From the NCBI GenBank assembly GCA_018396635.1, contig JAGTQE010000008.1, forward strand, positions 1 to 64,000: a stretch of 64,000 nt of DNA. Direction: 5' to 3'. Below, piece after piece: positions 8,637-17,176 of this stretch. Made by a program: the position numbers and the translations under genes. Within the stretch, counting starts at the first letter, position 1; every line of letters starts with the position of its first letter. This stretch comes from Candidatus Bathyarchaeota archaeon (GTDB lineage: Archaea; Thermoproteota; Bathyarchaeia; Bathyarchaeales; DTEX01). The notes beneath the pieces were generated by a model, which was not told the DNA's origin, searched no databases, and saw only the letters and a program-made list of their open reading frames with translations.

Positions 8637-8714
8637 TGGTGGGCCCGACCGGACTCGAACCGGCGACCCGCGGGTTATGAGCCCGCCGCTCTAACCTAGC
8701 TGAGCTACGGGCCC
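8637..8714 (-). tRNA. tRNA-Met (CAT), elongator type, encoded CCA
   Basis: The minus strand folds into a standard cloverleaf with acceptor GGGCCCG/CGGGCCC, D stem GCTC/GAGC, anticodon arm GCGGG-CTCATAA-CCCGC and T arm with loop TTCGAGT. The discriminator is A (8640), and CCA is encoded at 8639-8637. The G1:C72 pair and GGGCCCG acceptor are typical of archaeal elongator tRNA-Met, not the A1:U72 initiator. The gene has no intron, unlike the two other tRNA genes in the window. Confidence 0.93.
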
Positions 8715-8811
8715 TCACAAACCTCAAAAATATTTCTAGCACATTTTCCTATTTAAGAATATTGCTCAATCCGATATAAAAATGGTTTTAAAAGAAAATC
8801 CTCAACTTAAA

Positions 8812-8820
8812 CTTTAAATA
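8812..8820 (+). promoter_or_regulatory. TATA box of the tRNA-Asn gene
   Basis: CTTTAAATA lies about 27 bases before 8843, which would be the transcription start. That places the start about 33 bases before the perfect acceptor strand at 8876 but right at an earlier near-copy of it (GGCGCCGCC, 8844-8852). Confidence 0.5.
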
Positions 8821-8875
8821 CCTCGGTGAATATTCAAAAATATGGCGCCGCCAGAAACGGGAAGATGCCGAACGG

Positions 8876-9015
8876 GCCGCCGTTCACGCGCCCAATGGTG
8901 CGTGGACGAGAGCTCAGTTCGGTAGAGCAGCGGGCTTTAAGGGGGTTGAAAGCCCCTTTAAAGGCTGAGGCTGTTAACCCGTTGGTCGACGGTTCGAGTC
9001 CGTCCGGCGGCGCCA
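8876..9015 (+). tRNA. tRNA-Asn (GTT) with two introns, encoded CCA
   Basis: The mature tRNA can be assembled from three exons: 8876-8883, 8911-8936 and 8973-9012, giving 74 bases plus encoded CCA (9013-9015). It has acceptor GCCGCCG/CGGCGGC, D stem GCTC/GAGC, anticodon arm GCGGG-CTGTTAA-CCCGT and T arm GACGG-TTCGAGT-CCGTC. Intron 1 (27 bases, 8884-8910) lies between T8 and A9 and forms the hairpin CACGCGCC/GGTGCGTG. Intron 2 (36 bases, about 8937-8972) lies just 5' of the anticodon; its exact cut is ambiguous because GGCT is repeated at both borders. Both positions are non-canonical for archaeal tRNA introns, whose usual site is 37/38. A possible third intron is discussed in the findings. Confidence 0.85.
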
Positions 9016-9807
9016 CAACTCTGTCCCCCAATACCTTCCCCCTTACGTAATCTACTTATTGTAAAAGTTATCCGCATTCTCTTCATGTTTTCTGTAGGTC
9101 TCAAAAATAATTAGAAATTTTTCAGCTTGAAATGTTTTCACTCCGCACTATAGATCTATGCCCTAAAATGGTACGTTCATGAAAGATCTGAACTATAAAT
9201 GACCTCTCCTCTTTATTGGCAGAAGGATTAGTGAAGTAGAGACCTTTGGTTGAGCGCAATATAGCATCGTCCTTGGTAATAAATGATTTCTGGCGCAGCG
9301 ACTGGTAGAGTGCAAATAAAATATTTCTCATCCTGATCGATTCTGAACGTGGCTGGCCTATTAGAATGATAAACACTGGTTTAGGGGTCCTCGCCTTCCC
9401 AAGGATAAAGGAGTCGAGCCTTCCCTCTCCACCAGCGGTCGGGTTGCGAAGACAAGCCCAAAGATGCCAGTTCCATCAATGCTTGCCGAATGGCAAAATC
9501 AACTATTTCCTGCATTCCTGTAGCATATTTATAATCCATAGGTTACCATCTACTTGCCACCAGTCACGATCAATTTGTGGCATAAAACCCTCTTAAAAAT
9601 GTAATAAGGGTTGGCACATATAAAGGATGGATTTTATGGCTTTTGGGAGCATGCATTTTGCGTTTTAGCCAGCTTCTTAAGGTCGTTAAGAGGTCTAGTG
9701 TTTTGGCGTAATGAGTCTTGATAAACCTTAGAGAATAAAATCTTTAAACCATTAAGCGGAAGATGTTTTAGTGTAACATATTGGAGTAGTGGAGGAGTGA
9801 TCCCTTA
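9016..9807. other. Long gene-poor stretch, possibly a decayed gene
   Basis: No intact gene is recognised here. On the minus strand an 84-codon frame (9376-9122, containing GQPRSESIRMRN and STKGLYFTNPSANKEE) has protein-like composition. Further 5' on the same strand the sequence continues in other frames, for example MPQIDRDWWQVDGNLWII at about 9581-9528, interrupted by stops. This could be an eroded gene on the minus strand, but no family was recognised. The promoter of the gene at 9808 lies at the right end. Confidence 0.3.
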
Positions 9808-10650
9808 ATGAAGATTTCATTCAGCACTTTAGGCTGCCCTGAATGGGATCTTGAGAAGATTATTAGGAGCGCTGCTAAGATGGGCTATGAGGGTATTGAG
9901 TTCCGTGGCTTGCTTGAAGATTTGGATATAAGTAGGCGCCAGGAGTTTACGGCAAACCTTAATAAAACAAAGAAACTGTTGGCAGATTATGGTCTCTCGG
10001 TCTCCGGCATATCAATATCCGCTAGGTTTGCAGTCGTAGATCCTGATGAAAAGAGGGAGCAGTTCGATGAGACCAGACGAAACATGGCGCTTGCTGCAGA
10101 TCTAGGAGCCCCAATAGTTCGCATATATGGTGGTAGAATACCGAGGGGCTTCACTCACGAGACAATAATGCCAATAATTGTACAGAATTTAAGGGAGATC
10201 GGTGATGAAGCTGAAGACTATGGTGTGACCTTGGCTCTGGAAACTCATGACGACTGGGTTGACACTTCGCTATGCGCCAAACTGATGAGGGAAGTTAATC
10301 ATAAACGTGTACGGATACTCTGGGACCTTCATCATCCATATCGCATGAGAGGTGAGAAGCCTGAGGAAACCTATAAGAACATCGGCCAATACGCTGTCAG
10401 CGTACATATTAAAGACTCCATAGTGGAGAACAATAAAGTAAAGTATGTTCTGTTAGGAGAGGGAGACGTCCCAATAAAAGAGATGCTTGAGCTACTAATA
10501 AAAGGGGGCTACGATGGATACGCCATAGTTGAGTGGGAGAAGAGGTGGCATCCAGAACTCTTAGACCCTGAAATAGTTTTCCCACAATACCTGCATAAAA
10601 TACGGGAATGGCTAAACGAGATCAGATCAGGCATAGTAGTAAAAGGCTAA
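9808..10650 (+). CDS. Sugar phosphate isomerase/epimerase family (xylose-isomerase-like TIM barrel)
   Basis: A 280-residue TIM-barrel protein of the AP-endonuclease-2/xylose-isomerase-like superfamily. Metal-ligand motifs are seen in order: LALETHD (Glu, about residue 146), ILWDLHHP (Asp/His, about 172), SVHIKD (His, about 198), LLGEGDVP and AIVEWEK (Glu, about 241). The family covers sugar isomerases, epimerases, myo-inosose dehydratases and related enzymes, so substrate is unresolved. An AGTGGAGGAGTGATCC segment upstream supplies the Shine-Dalgarno sequence for the ATG at 9808. It stands upstream of the catabolic region and may belong to it functionally. Confidence 0.85.
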   Translation: MKISFSTLGCPEWDLEKIIRSAAKMGYEGIEFRGLLEDLDISRRQEFTANLNKTKKLLADYGLSVSGISISARFAVVDPDEKREQFDETRRNMALAADLGAPIVRIYGGRIPRGFTHETIMPIIVQNLREIGDEAEDYGVTLALETHDDWVDTSLCAKLMREVNHKRVRILWDLHHPYRMRGEKPEETYKNIGQYAVSVHIKDSIVENNKVKYVLLGEGDVPIKEMLELLIKGGYDGYAIVEWEKRWHPELLDPEIVFPQYLHKIREWLNEIRSGIVVKG

Positions 10651-10808
10651 AAGGCAATAAGGCCCAGAGTTATATCAAGTTCCCGAACAATAGTCAATCT
10701 TATCTAACAATACTAAAATAGGGGGAATTTACGGAAAACCTGCTCTGCAAATATATTTCCAGAAATGTTAACTGTTAGAGACATGAAATGAAGATAAGCG
10801 AACATAAT

Positions 10809-11438
10809 TTACTTGGGCTGCGCAACTCCCTCTTCTGGTGCCTTTAGTGCTGGTAGCTCTGGGAACCTCTCCTTCATTCTTGTCTCTGCGACTATGGCTG
10901 CTTCGTTGAGGATCTTTTGGGCTTCTTCGCTTGCAGCCTCGAAGTCCGGTGTCATCCCCACAGCTTGGCTTGCCTCAATCATTATCTCATCCAACAGCGT
11001 CGTTATCTCGCCTAGCTCACGCTCAGCAGCCGGGAATACTCCAGCTATGCCAGTGCGGACGCTCTGCAGGACTCGGCCGACTGGTGCCAGGACTGCAGCG
11101 ACGTTCCCAACCTCTGTCACGGTTTTAAGCCTTAAGGCAACCCTCTCAAGCGCTAGCTCCGCGTTCATCATGAAGTTAGCCATCTTCCTAATCTCAGCGA
11201 GCTCATTAGCATAAACGCTTGCCCTCTTCATGTCATGCTTAGAGTAGGCGTCAACAACCTTCTGGAAAAGCGCCTTATCCCTCTGCGTTAGGAGGCTTAT
11301 AGCACCATTCAGATACTGGATCTGAGCCTCAATACGCCTAGCAGCCAACTCAATCTTATGCCTAAGCGGAGGACCAGGCCTCAAAGTAGCGGCGATGCCA
11401 GTCCTATACTCAGACCACTCCCTATCAAACCTAGACAT
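10809..11438 (-). CDS. cdvB: CdvB-like ESCRT-III protein (Snf7 family)
   Basis: This 209-residue, largely helical protein has the layout of archaeal CdvB/ESCRT-III. A basic N terminus (residues 1-40) is followed by long amphipathic helices with ELAEIRKMANFMMNAELALERVALRLKT-type sequence and an acidic C-terminal half. The C terminus carries a Pro-rich ERFPELPALKAPEE stretch resembling the MIM2 motif that recruits the Vps4-like ATPase CdvC. ESCRT-III polymers drive membrane constriction at cell division or in vesicle budding. Neither CdvA nor CdvC is in this window. The ATG at 11438 follows GGAGGTGGAAGG, with an AT-rich TATA-like region near 11470. Confidence 0.82.
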   Translation of the reverse strand: MSRFDREWSEYRTGIAATLRPGPPLRHKIELAARRIEAQIQYLNGAISLLTQRDKALFQKVVDAYSKHDMKRASVYANELAEIRKMANFMMNAELALERVALRLKTVTEVGNVAAVLAPVGRVLQSVRTGIAGVFPAAERELGEITTLLDEIMIEASQAVGMTPDFEAASEEAQKILNEAAIVAETRMKERFPELPALKAPEEGVAQPK

Positions 11439-11723
11439 ACACCTTCCACCTCCACTAAGAGGTGCTTAAAAAGCATTTTTAAATGATTGTATCATTCTAA
11501 TGTTTATCGGTTTATTATGTTGAGTCGAAAGAACCCGTCAAATAATAGTTACAATTAACTTTGCCGCATCAGGTCTATGCATAGTATGGCTAAGATAAAG
11601 ATCATTTAAAGGCTAAAATATGCGGGGGCTCCAATCTCGGAGATAAACAGAGAAGAATATGCGAAGCGAGGAGCTAAAAAGTTAGATGGGCTTACACGGG
11701 ATTAAATCAGTCCAATACCTGGA

Positions 11724-13007
11724 TTAAATATATTTTTCTGCAGCCTCAGAAGCTATTCTCGCCCACTCCCATAGACGTTGGGGCTGATAGTTTACTGTGC
11801 TTATATCTTTTAGGTGAATTTCAATTATGCAGCCGTACTCTCTGGCCATCTTTAGCTTCTCCTCGATATCTCTCCTAACGGATTCCGGATCCCATATTGA
11901 AGTGGCGAGGACCGCCGGATTCGGCTTCCAAGCTATCACAAACTCGTCCCGAATATTTTTAACAGCCTCCTTAAAGTCTGCAAACGGGCTTATGGAGATC
12001 TTCCTCAACCTTGGAACATTCCTCCTCAATATATCAACCTTATGATGTAGGGGTTCGCAGCAGCCATAATAGTTATATCCCCACCTCTCATACCATGGCC
12101 TCTCATGCTTTAGAGCGAATTCTTCATGCATTGCCGGAGACGTTGCAGCAAAGACTTGAGCTGTTTCCACCCCCCAGAGTCTCATCGGATCATCTCTAAG
12201 TAGACCAAGCCTTATGTACTGATCTAGCCGATGTAACCAAGCCTCAACCATCCTATCTATGAGCCTATGAACATACTCTGGTCTACGAAACATGTCTATG
12301 AGGATCTCCTTCACTCCAGTCCATTGCACAATTTCATCCCATGGTGCAAACCAGAAGGAGGATACTCCACGTCTCTCCACGGGCAGAATGTCCTCAAATA
12401 TGTCGCAGAGTATCTGGTAGTCTCTCTCAGCCCCCTCATAATCAAACGTTATTTTTGGCATTTTAATCTTCTCAATATCTTCTTCACTTCTTATCTGCAC
12501 ATGGTAGCGGTGAGACACTATTGGATTCATTTCATCTCTTCTCACGATGTCCTCTTTAACCTGAATGCCGTAACCTGAATCATGAATATAGTCCTGAACT
12601 GGCTGTATAATTACTGGCTCTAAGCCGGGATAAGTGAACCTCGGATCATCTATGGGCGCTCCGAGACCGTGATTCCACTTATATATTATACGCTTTAGTC
12701 TCTCCTCATATATACGACATAACGGATGCTTCGTCCTGAGATCAAGCTCACCGTAAATGTTCACTTCATGCCATGGGATCTCATAAATGTATACTATTGG
12801 CTTAACTATCTCCAATCTATTTATGCTCTTCTGCAACTCAACATATTCCTCATTAACCTTCGATGTAGCGATTTCAAAAATCTTCCTGCCAAGTTCCCGC
12901 AGAACTTCCTTATCGCCCTGACTAACTTCTCCGATTTTAGAGTCGTGCAGGCCCCTATTACCTCCAAATTCAGGAAAATTTGCCTTTAGGGTAAATTTTT
13001 TAGTCAT
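11724..13007 (-). CDS. Uroporphyrinogen decarboxylase-like protein (MtaA/CmuA-type), first of a pair
   Basis: The 427-residue protein falls in the uroporphyrinogen-decarboxylase fold family (URO-D-like). Family-like features include FWFAPWDEIVQWTGVKE, GCCEPLHHKVDILRR (with tandem Cys and paired His), ISPFADF and a C-terminal LKDISTV segment. Without haem genes nearby, a true URO-D role is unlikely. Members of this family in anaerobes often act as methyltransferases between a methyl donor, a corrinoid protein and a thiol acceptor. The CC/H residues could bind zinc as in MtaA. Its start ATG at 13007 directly follows the stop of the upstream family member, so the two are translationally coupled. 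Confidence 0.8.
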   Translation of the reverse strand: MTKKFTLKANFPEFGGNRGLHDSKIGEVSQGDKEVLRELGRKIFEIATSKVNEEYVELQKSINRLEIVKPIVYIYEIPWHEVNIYGELDLRTKHPLCRIYEERLKRIIYKWNHGLGAPIDDPRFTYPGLEPVIIQPVQDYIHDSGYGIQVKEDIVRRDEMNPIVSHRYHVQIRSEEDIEKIKMPKITFDYEGAERDYQILCDIFEDILPVERRGVSSFWFAPWDEIVQWTGVKEILIDMFRRPEYVHRLIDRMVEAWLHRLDQYIRLGLLRDDPMRLWGVETAQVFAATSPAMHEEFALKHERPWYERWGYNYYGCCEPLHHKVDILRRNVPRLRKISISPFADFKEAVKNIRDEFVIAWKPNPAVLATSIWDPESVRRDIEEKLKMAREYGCIIEIHLKDISTVNYQPQRLWEWARIASEAAEKYI

Positions 13008-14093
13008 TTATCTCTCAATCCCGAATCTCTTCTTAACAATGCTTATATACTCCACGTAGTTATGGAATGGCACATCAGCTGAAACTGCGTGATCCACGCT
13101 CACTATATACCCTCCGCTCTCAGTAAGCGCGATTTTCCTCTCAACCTCTTTCCTTAGAGCCGATCCGCCAGCCGTGAGGGTACGCTTATCTACATTTCCT
13201 ATCATCAACAGCTTCTCACCATACTTATCTCTGAGTTTTAGAGCGTCCATGCCAGCAGCAGCCTCAAGCGGATATAGGCAGTTTACGCCGCCCTCTATAA
13301 ATAGGTCATTTATAATTTCATGGTTCCCATCCGTATCCACCATAATTATTTCAATTCCCTTACTCCTAAGGAAGCCCGTAAGCTTCTTATAACATGGTAG
13401 CATGAATTCCTCGAAGAGCTTCGGCGATATTAATGGTCCTCTGCTGTAGCACATATCTTCCCATATGCTGACGTAGTCTAATCTTATCTTCTCCACTATT
13501 TCCCTATTGGCCTCTATCAAGAAATCCGCCCAGAAATCCATTATCTCATGAATTAATCCCGGATCCTTATAGAATGATAGGAGGAGCCTCTCTAAACCCA
13601 TGAAGTGCCTGGCTTGGCCGAAGAATCCGGGCATAGATAAGCCAATAACTCTATCAGTCTCTTTATAATACTCTATAAGTTCAGGGCTCCAGGTTTTGGG
13701 ATATCTCCTGATGTCTCTAGGATCAAATCTCTCCTTAATCCTAATCCAGTCAGCACGGCCCTTAACCGGAAAATCTATAAATGTGGGCATAGATGTTGAG
13801 GTCTTTAGAATCTTCATGGTTATGCCCATATCGTTAACTTCAATTCTATACCTCTCGTTTTCTACAATAGTTTTAGGAATGAACCTTGGTATGGGGCCGT
13901 AATCCATGGGGAAGCCTTCACGTTTATCGAAGCCAAAATAATCATATACGTCTACGCCTGCTGGAAGCCCCTCACCCCTCCACCTATTTATTGTCTCAGT
14001 CCAGAAGCCTAGAAATTCGTAGAATGGGGGTCTATCAACATCCTTAAACCTCATATACCTATTGAAGCGCTCTCTAAAAGTTAAAGTAGCCAA
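13008..14093 (-). CDS. Uroporphyrinogen decarboxylase-like protein, second of a pair
   Basis: The 361-residue protein is a second URO-D-fold member, transcribed first in the pair. It has the family start TFRERFNRYMRFKDVDRPP, the central VSIWEDMCYSRGPLISP (a typical URO-D-like substrate-pocket segment), VDTDGNHEIINDLF and GNVDKRTLTAGG, followed by GGYIVSVDHAVSADVPF. It is closer to a standard-length URO-D-like methyltransferase than its neighbour. Its stop codon abuts the next ATG (TAA-ATG). No corrinoid protein or corrinoid activator is adjacent, so the methyl acceptor, if any, must be encoded elsewhere. Confidence 0.82.
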   Translation of the reverse strand: MATLTFRERFNRYMRFKDVDRPPFYEFLGFWTETINRWRGEGLPAGVDVYDYFGFDKREGFPMDYGPIPRFIPKTIVENERYRIEVNDMGITMKILKTSTSMPTFIDFPVKGRADWIRIKERFDPRDIRRYPKTWSPELIEYYKETDRVIGLSMPGFFGQARHFMGLERLLLSFYKDPGLIHEIMDFWADFLIEANREIVEKIRLDYVSIWEDMCYSRGPLISPKLFEEFMLPCYKKLTGFLRSKGIEIIMVDTDGNHEIINDLFIEGGVNCLYPLEAAAGMDALKLRDKYGEKLLMIGNVDKRTLTAGGSALRKEVERKIALTESGGYIVSVDHAVSADVPFHNYVEYISIVKKRFGIER

Positions 14094-14324
14094 CTCTCAT
14101 CCCTACCAGCATGCGCTGAAGGTATTATACGGTTTTTCTCTCATAAGTTTTTCCTAATCTTGCAAATGTACTATTATTGCCGAAAATTCTAATTGATGCA
14201 ATCTGGAAGAAAAATCAAACTCGCCTGTTGTGTGCATCAACAAATATATTGGTAATCAATGCTTTAAAGATTAGGAAGAGTTAAAGAATCTCTAAGGTAA
14301 ATCATCTCTTATGGAGGTAGCCAG

Positions 14325-15395
14325 ATGTCGTTGAGAGAAGAGAAGCAGGAATATGATATGATAAGAGATATACGAGAAACCCCCGCTGCACTAAGATCAA
14401 TTACAAGAGCACTTAATAGGATGAATGAGCTAGCCGACCTTGCCCATAAATTCAAAAAGATTTTCTTTATAGGGTGCGGCTCATCCTACTACGCGGCTCT
14501 CTTTGGCTCTTGGCCGCTGGCGAAAAGCAGTAAAGTTTTAGCTTATGCGTTACCCTCGTCTGAGCTGATATTCCACTTCGCAGATATCATAGACAGTAAT
14601 AGTTTGGTTGTTGGAATCTCTAGATCAGGAAGAACTGCAGAAACAATTGCTGCCCTCAATATATGTAGGAAGAAGGGTGCCTATATTATTGGCTTTTCAA
14701 TTGAAGAAGAAAGTAGCATGTTAGATGTTGTGGACGATCTTGTGGTATTGGATATTGGCGGTGAAAGAAGCATCATTATGACGAAGAGTTTCTCTACCCT
14801 CTCTCTAGCCACGTCCGTTTTTTCCAGCATTCTGAATGAGAGGGTTTTCAAGGAGAAACAACCCCTCATAGAGGAGAGTAAAGTAATGCCGAGCTTAGCT
14901 GAAAGGCTTCTGAAGAATGAAAGCATGGTCGCAGACATATCAAAGAGGCTTATTGACGAAAATATTGAAAGGTTTATTTTCCTAGGTTCAGGCCCCTCTT
15001 ATCCAATAGTTCTTGAGGGCGCATTAAAAGTGAAGGAGACATCATATGTTGCGACAGAAGGTTTGCATCTACTCGAGTTTAGACACGGCCCCATGGCGAT
15101 GGTAGGCGAGAAGTTTTCACTTGTGATCTCATGCTTTCTTAATGAGAATAATGTTCACTTGAAGAATTTCATCTCAGAATTCGCTAATAAGAATGTAGAT
15201 ATGATTCTAATAACAGACACGGCTTTTAACGGGCCTAAAGAAACTGTTATAGAGATGCCTATAGAATATAGCGGTGAGTGCAAAGCGCTTTTATCGATTA
15301 TACCAATGCAGATTCTGGCATACTATTATGCGGTGGGTAAGGGTAGGAACCCAGATAAACCTAGAAACCTTTCAAGATATGTGCAGAGGTTTTAA
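14325..15395 (+). CDS. SIS-domain sugar isomerase/deaminase (GlmS isomerase-domain type)
   Basis: A 356-residue protein with two SIS domains and no glutamine amidotransferase domain. Motifs are IGCGSSYYAALFGSW (first SIS phosphosugar site), GISRSGRTAETIAAL (loop that binds the sugar phosphate), and, in the second half, LGSGPSYPIVLEGALKVKETS with the GlmS-type ATEGLHLLEFRHGP segment. This matches GlmS-like isomerases and the AgaS/FrlB group, which deaminate or isomerise amino-sugar phosphates. The next gene is a BadF/NagK-type sugar kinase starting one base after its stop, which supports an amino-sugar catabolic pair. GGAGGTAGCC precedes the ATG. Confidence 0.85.
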   Translation: MSLREEKQEYDMIRDIRETPAALRSITRALNRMNELADLAHKFKKIFFIGCGSSYYAALFGSWPLAKSSKVLAYALPSSELIFHFADIIDSNSLVVGISRSGRTAETIAALNICRKKGAYIIGFSIEEESSMLDVVDDLVVLDIGGERSIIMTKSFSTLSLATSVFSSILNERVFKEKQPLIEESKVMPSLAERLLKNESMVADISKRLIDENIERFIFLGSGPSYPIVLEGALKVKETSYVATEGLHLLEFRHGPMAMVGEKFSLVISCFLNENNVHLKNFISEFANKNVDMILITDTAFNGPKETVIEMPIEYSGECKALLSIIPMQILAYYYAVGKGRNPDKPRNLSRYVQRF

Positions 15396-15396
15396 A

Positions 15397-16386
15397 ATGT
15401 TCATCCTCTGTATGGATATAGGTAAAACGAAGACCTTAGCTGTCGCTTTAAATGATAGGGGAGATGTTCTCGGGAAATTCATTTCTGGACCGTCTGGAAT
15501 GTGGTTAAAGGAGGAGACCGTAATTAAAAATGTTAGGGAGGCGATTAGCGGCTGCCTCTCTATCTCTAAGCTATCATTGAAGGATATAGGTTTGATTTCA
15601 ATAAGTTGGGCTGACCTTGACACTCCAGAAGATTGGAAGAATGCTTGGGGGGTCGTAGAGAAAATTGGTATTGAAAGAGATAAGGTTTTAATTGAGCACG
15701 ATGCCGTTGCAGCATATTACGCCGTGACCCTTGGAGAACCTGGCGTAGCTGTTATAGCTGGAACTGGAAGTATTGGCTTTGGAATTAATAGAAGAGGCGA
15801 AAGGATGAGATCAAGCGGCTGGGGATGGCTTATTGGAGATGAAGGGAGCGCATACTGGATAGCTGTGAGGGCGCTAAATGCTGTCTCAAGAGCCTATGAT
15901 GGTAGAGGCGAAAAAACCATTCTGTCAAAAATGATTTTAGAGTACTTTAACATTGAGAGCGAGCTTGAGATCCTAAATAAGGTTTATAAGGAATTGGGGT
16001 GCGATCCGACAGAGATATCTAGAATCGCTAAGATCGTTGATGAAGCAGCTTCTAGAGGCGATAAGGTCGCTAGGCGCATATTAAGGGATGCTGGAAGGGA
16101 GCTAGCCTTAACGGCGCTGTGTGTTATTAGGGGGCTTGACATGGAGAATGAGAAGATAATTGTTGGCGGATTGGGAAGCGTCTTTAAATCGAAGATTGTT
16201 AAAGATAGCTTTCTTACTTTCATTAGGAAGTGGGCTCCGAATGCTATAGTGAAGGAGCCTTTAGTCGGAGAAGAATCGATTCTCGGACCAATAGTAATAG
16301 CCTTTAAAAAGCTTAAATTGAATATTTCAGAGGAAAATTTAAGGGTAATCCTTGATAAAATAATCGCTAACAGTCGCAAGGCATAA
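15397..16386 (+). CDS. BadF/NagK-type sugar kinase (N-acetylglucosamine kinase-like)
   Basis: The 329-residue ASKHA-fold protein starts with the phosphate-1 motif CMDIGKTKTLAVAL, has IEHDAVAAYYA, the phosphate-2 motif AVIAGTGSIGFGINRRG, SSGWGWLIGDEGSAYWI and the adenosine motif VGGLGSVF. These are the marks of the BadF/BadG/BcrA/BcrD ATPase group that contains eukaryotic-type GlcNAc kinases. The ATG at 15397 follows GAGGT and begins one base after the SIS gene stop, so the pair is coupled. The C-terminal region is complete. Likely substrate is an amino sugar or its N-acetyl derivative, by context. Confidence 0.85.
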   Translation: MFILCMDIGKTKTLAVALNDRGDVLGKFISGPSGMWLKEETVIKNVREAISGCLSISKLSLKDIGLISISWADLDTPEDWKNAWGVVEKIGIERDKVLIEHDAVAAYYAVTLGEPGVAVIAGTGSIGFGINRRGERMRSSGWGWLIGDEGSAYWIAVRALNAVSRAYDGRGEKTILSKMILEYFNIESELEILNKVYKELGCDPTEISRIAKIVDEAASRGDKVARRILRDAGRELALTALCVIRGLDMENEKIIVGGLGSVFKSKIVKDSFLTFIRKWAPNAIVKEPLVGEESILGPIVIAFKKLKLNISEENLRVILDKIIANSRKA

Positions 16387-16429
16387 ATACTATGTTACAC
16401 ATACAGTCTTTCGGGAGGAAAGGGCAGTC

Positions 16430-17134
16430 TTGCGAGAATTATATAGTAAATTATGTACATTAGTTTTCTCTAGCATAATTCTGCTGTCAATAATTGCTGC
16501 ATCTATCTATACGGTTGCGTTAATACCGCAGCTCATGGTTTTAGAGTGGTCGACTGAGTGGTCAAACGGCAAAGTAACGCTTAACGTAATCCCGCAAGGA
16601 GACAATTCAAACGAAACTGGAGACTTTAAGCTGCTTCCATTTAAATGGAAGATAACGGCGAATTTTTGGATAAATCCATCTAATAAGTATGGTCTCCCAG
16701 CAAATAGTGTTATTGAGGCCATAATTACTGCCGCCAATACGTGGGATAGTCAAACATCATTCCAAGTCTTCCAATATATGGGGATAACGACAAGGACTGC
16801 TGGTAAATTTGACGGCTATAACGTTATCTCATGGGGGTCTTATAGGGTTGGGGTTATAGCAGTCACGTACATATGGTATATAGATGATACAATCATTGAG
16901 ACTGACACGAGGCTAAATACATATTATAAGTGGAGTTTAACCGGAGAGCCGAAGAAGATGGATGTTCAGAATATTATGACCCATGAGTTTGGACACTGGT
17001 GTGGGCTAGATGACCTATATGATGACAGCGACTACTGGCTCACAATGTATGGATATGCGAGCTACGGTGAAATATATAAGCGGACCCTTGGGCTTGGCGA
17101 CATCTTAGGACTGCAGGCGAATTATGGCAAATGA
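16430..17134 (+). CDS. Secreted matrixin-like zinc metalloprotease
   Basis: The 234-residue protein begins with a hydrophobic segment (about residues 11-34) that should act as a signal peptide or membrane anchor. The rest would be outside the cell. It carries the metzincin zinc motif THEFGHWCGLDDLYD (HExGHxxGLxD; about residues 184-198), followed by the LTMYGYASYGE segment that supplies the Met-turn. The region in front (NAANTW-like, residues 90-150) matches the matrixin beta-sheet. No propeptide cysteine switch is obvious. It may degrade extracellular protein as a nutrient source. The TTG start is supported by GGGAGG upstream but spacing is loose. Confidence 0.78.
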   Translation: MRELYSKLCTLVFSSIILLSIIAASIYTVALIPQLMVLEWSTEWSNGKVTLNVIPQGDNSNETGDFKLLPFKWKITANFWINPSNKYGLPANSVIEAIITAANTWDSQTSFQVFQYMGITTRTAGKFDGYNVISWGSYRVGVIAVTYIWYIDDTIIETDTRLNTYYKWSLTGEPKKMDVQNIMTHEFGHWCGLDDLYDDSDYWLTMYGYASYGEIYKRTLGLGDILGLQANYGK

Positions 17135-17176
17135 AAATAAACAAACTAAAAATATATTCAAAAACAAGTAGGGCAA

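Noticed and set aside
8637-8714. Initiator tRNA-Met
   Set aside because: The three G:C pairs in the anticodon stem suggested it, but G1:C72 and the GGGCCCG acceptor fit the elongator tRNA.
11724-14093. Genuine uroporphyrinogen decarboxylases of haem synthesis
   Set aside because: Two divergent coupled copies without other haem genes and with Cys/His residues like methyltransferases make this unlikely.
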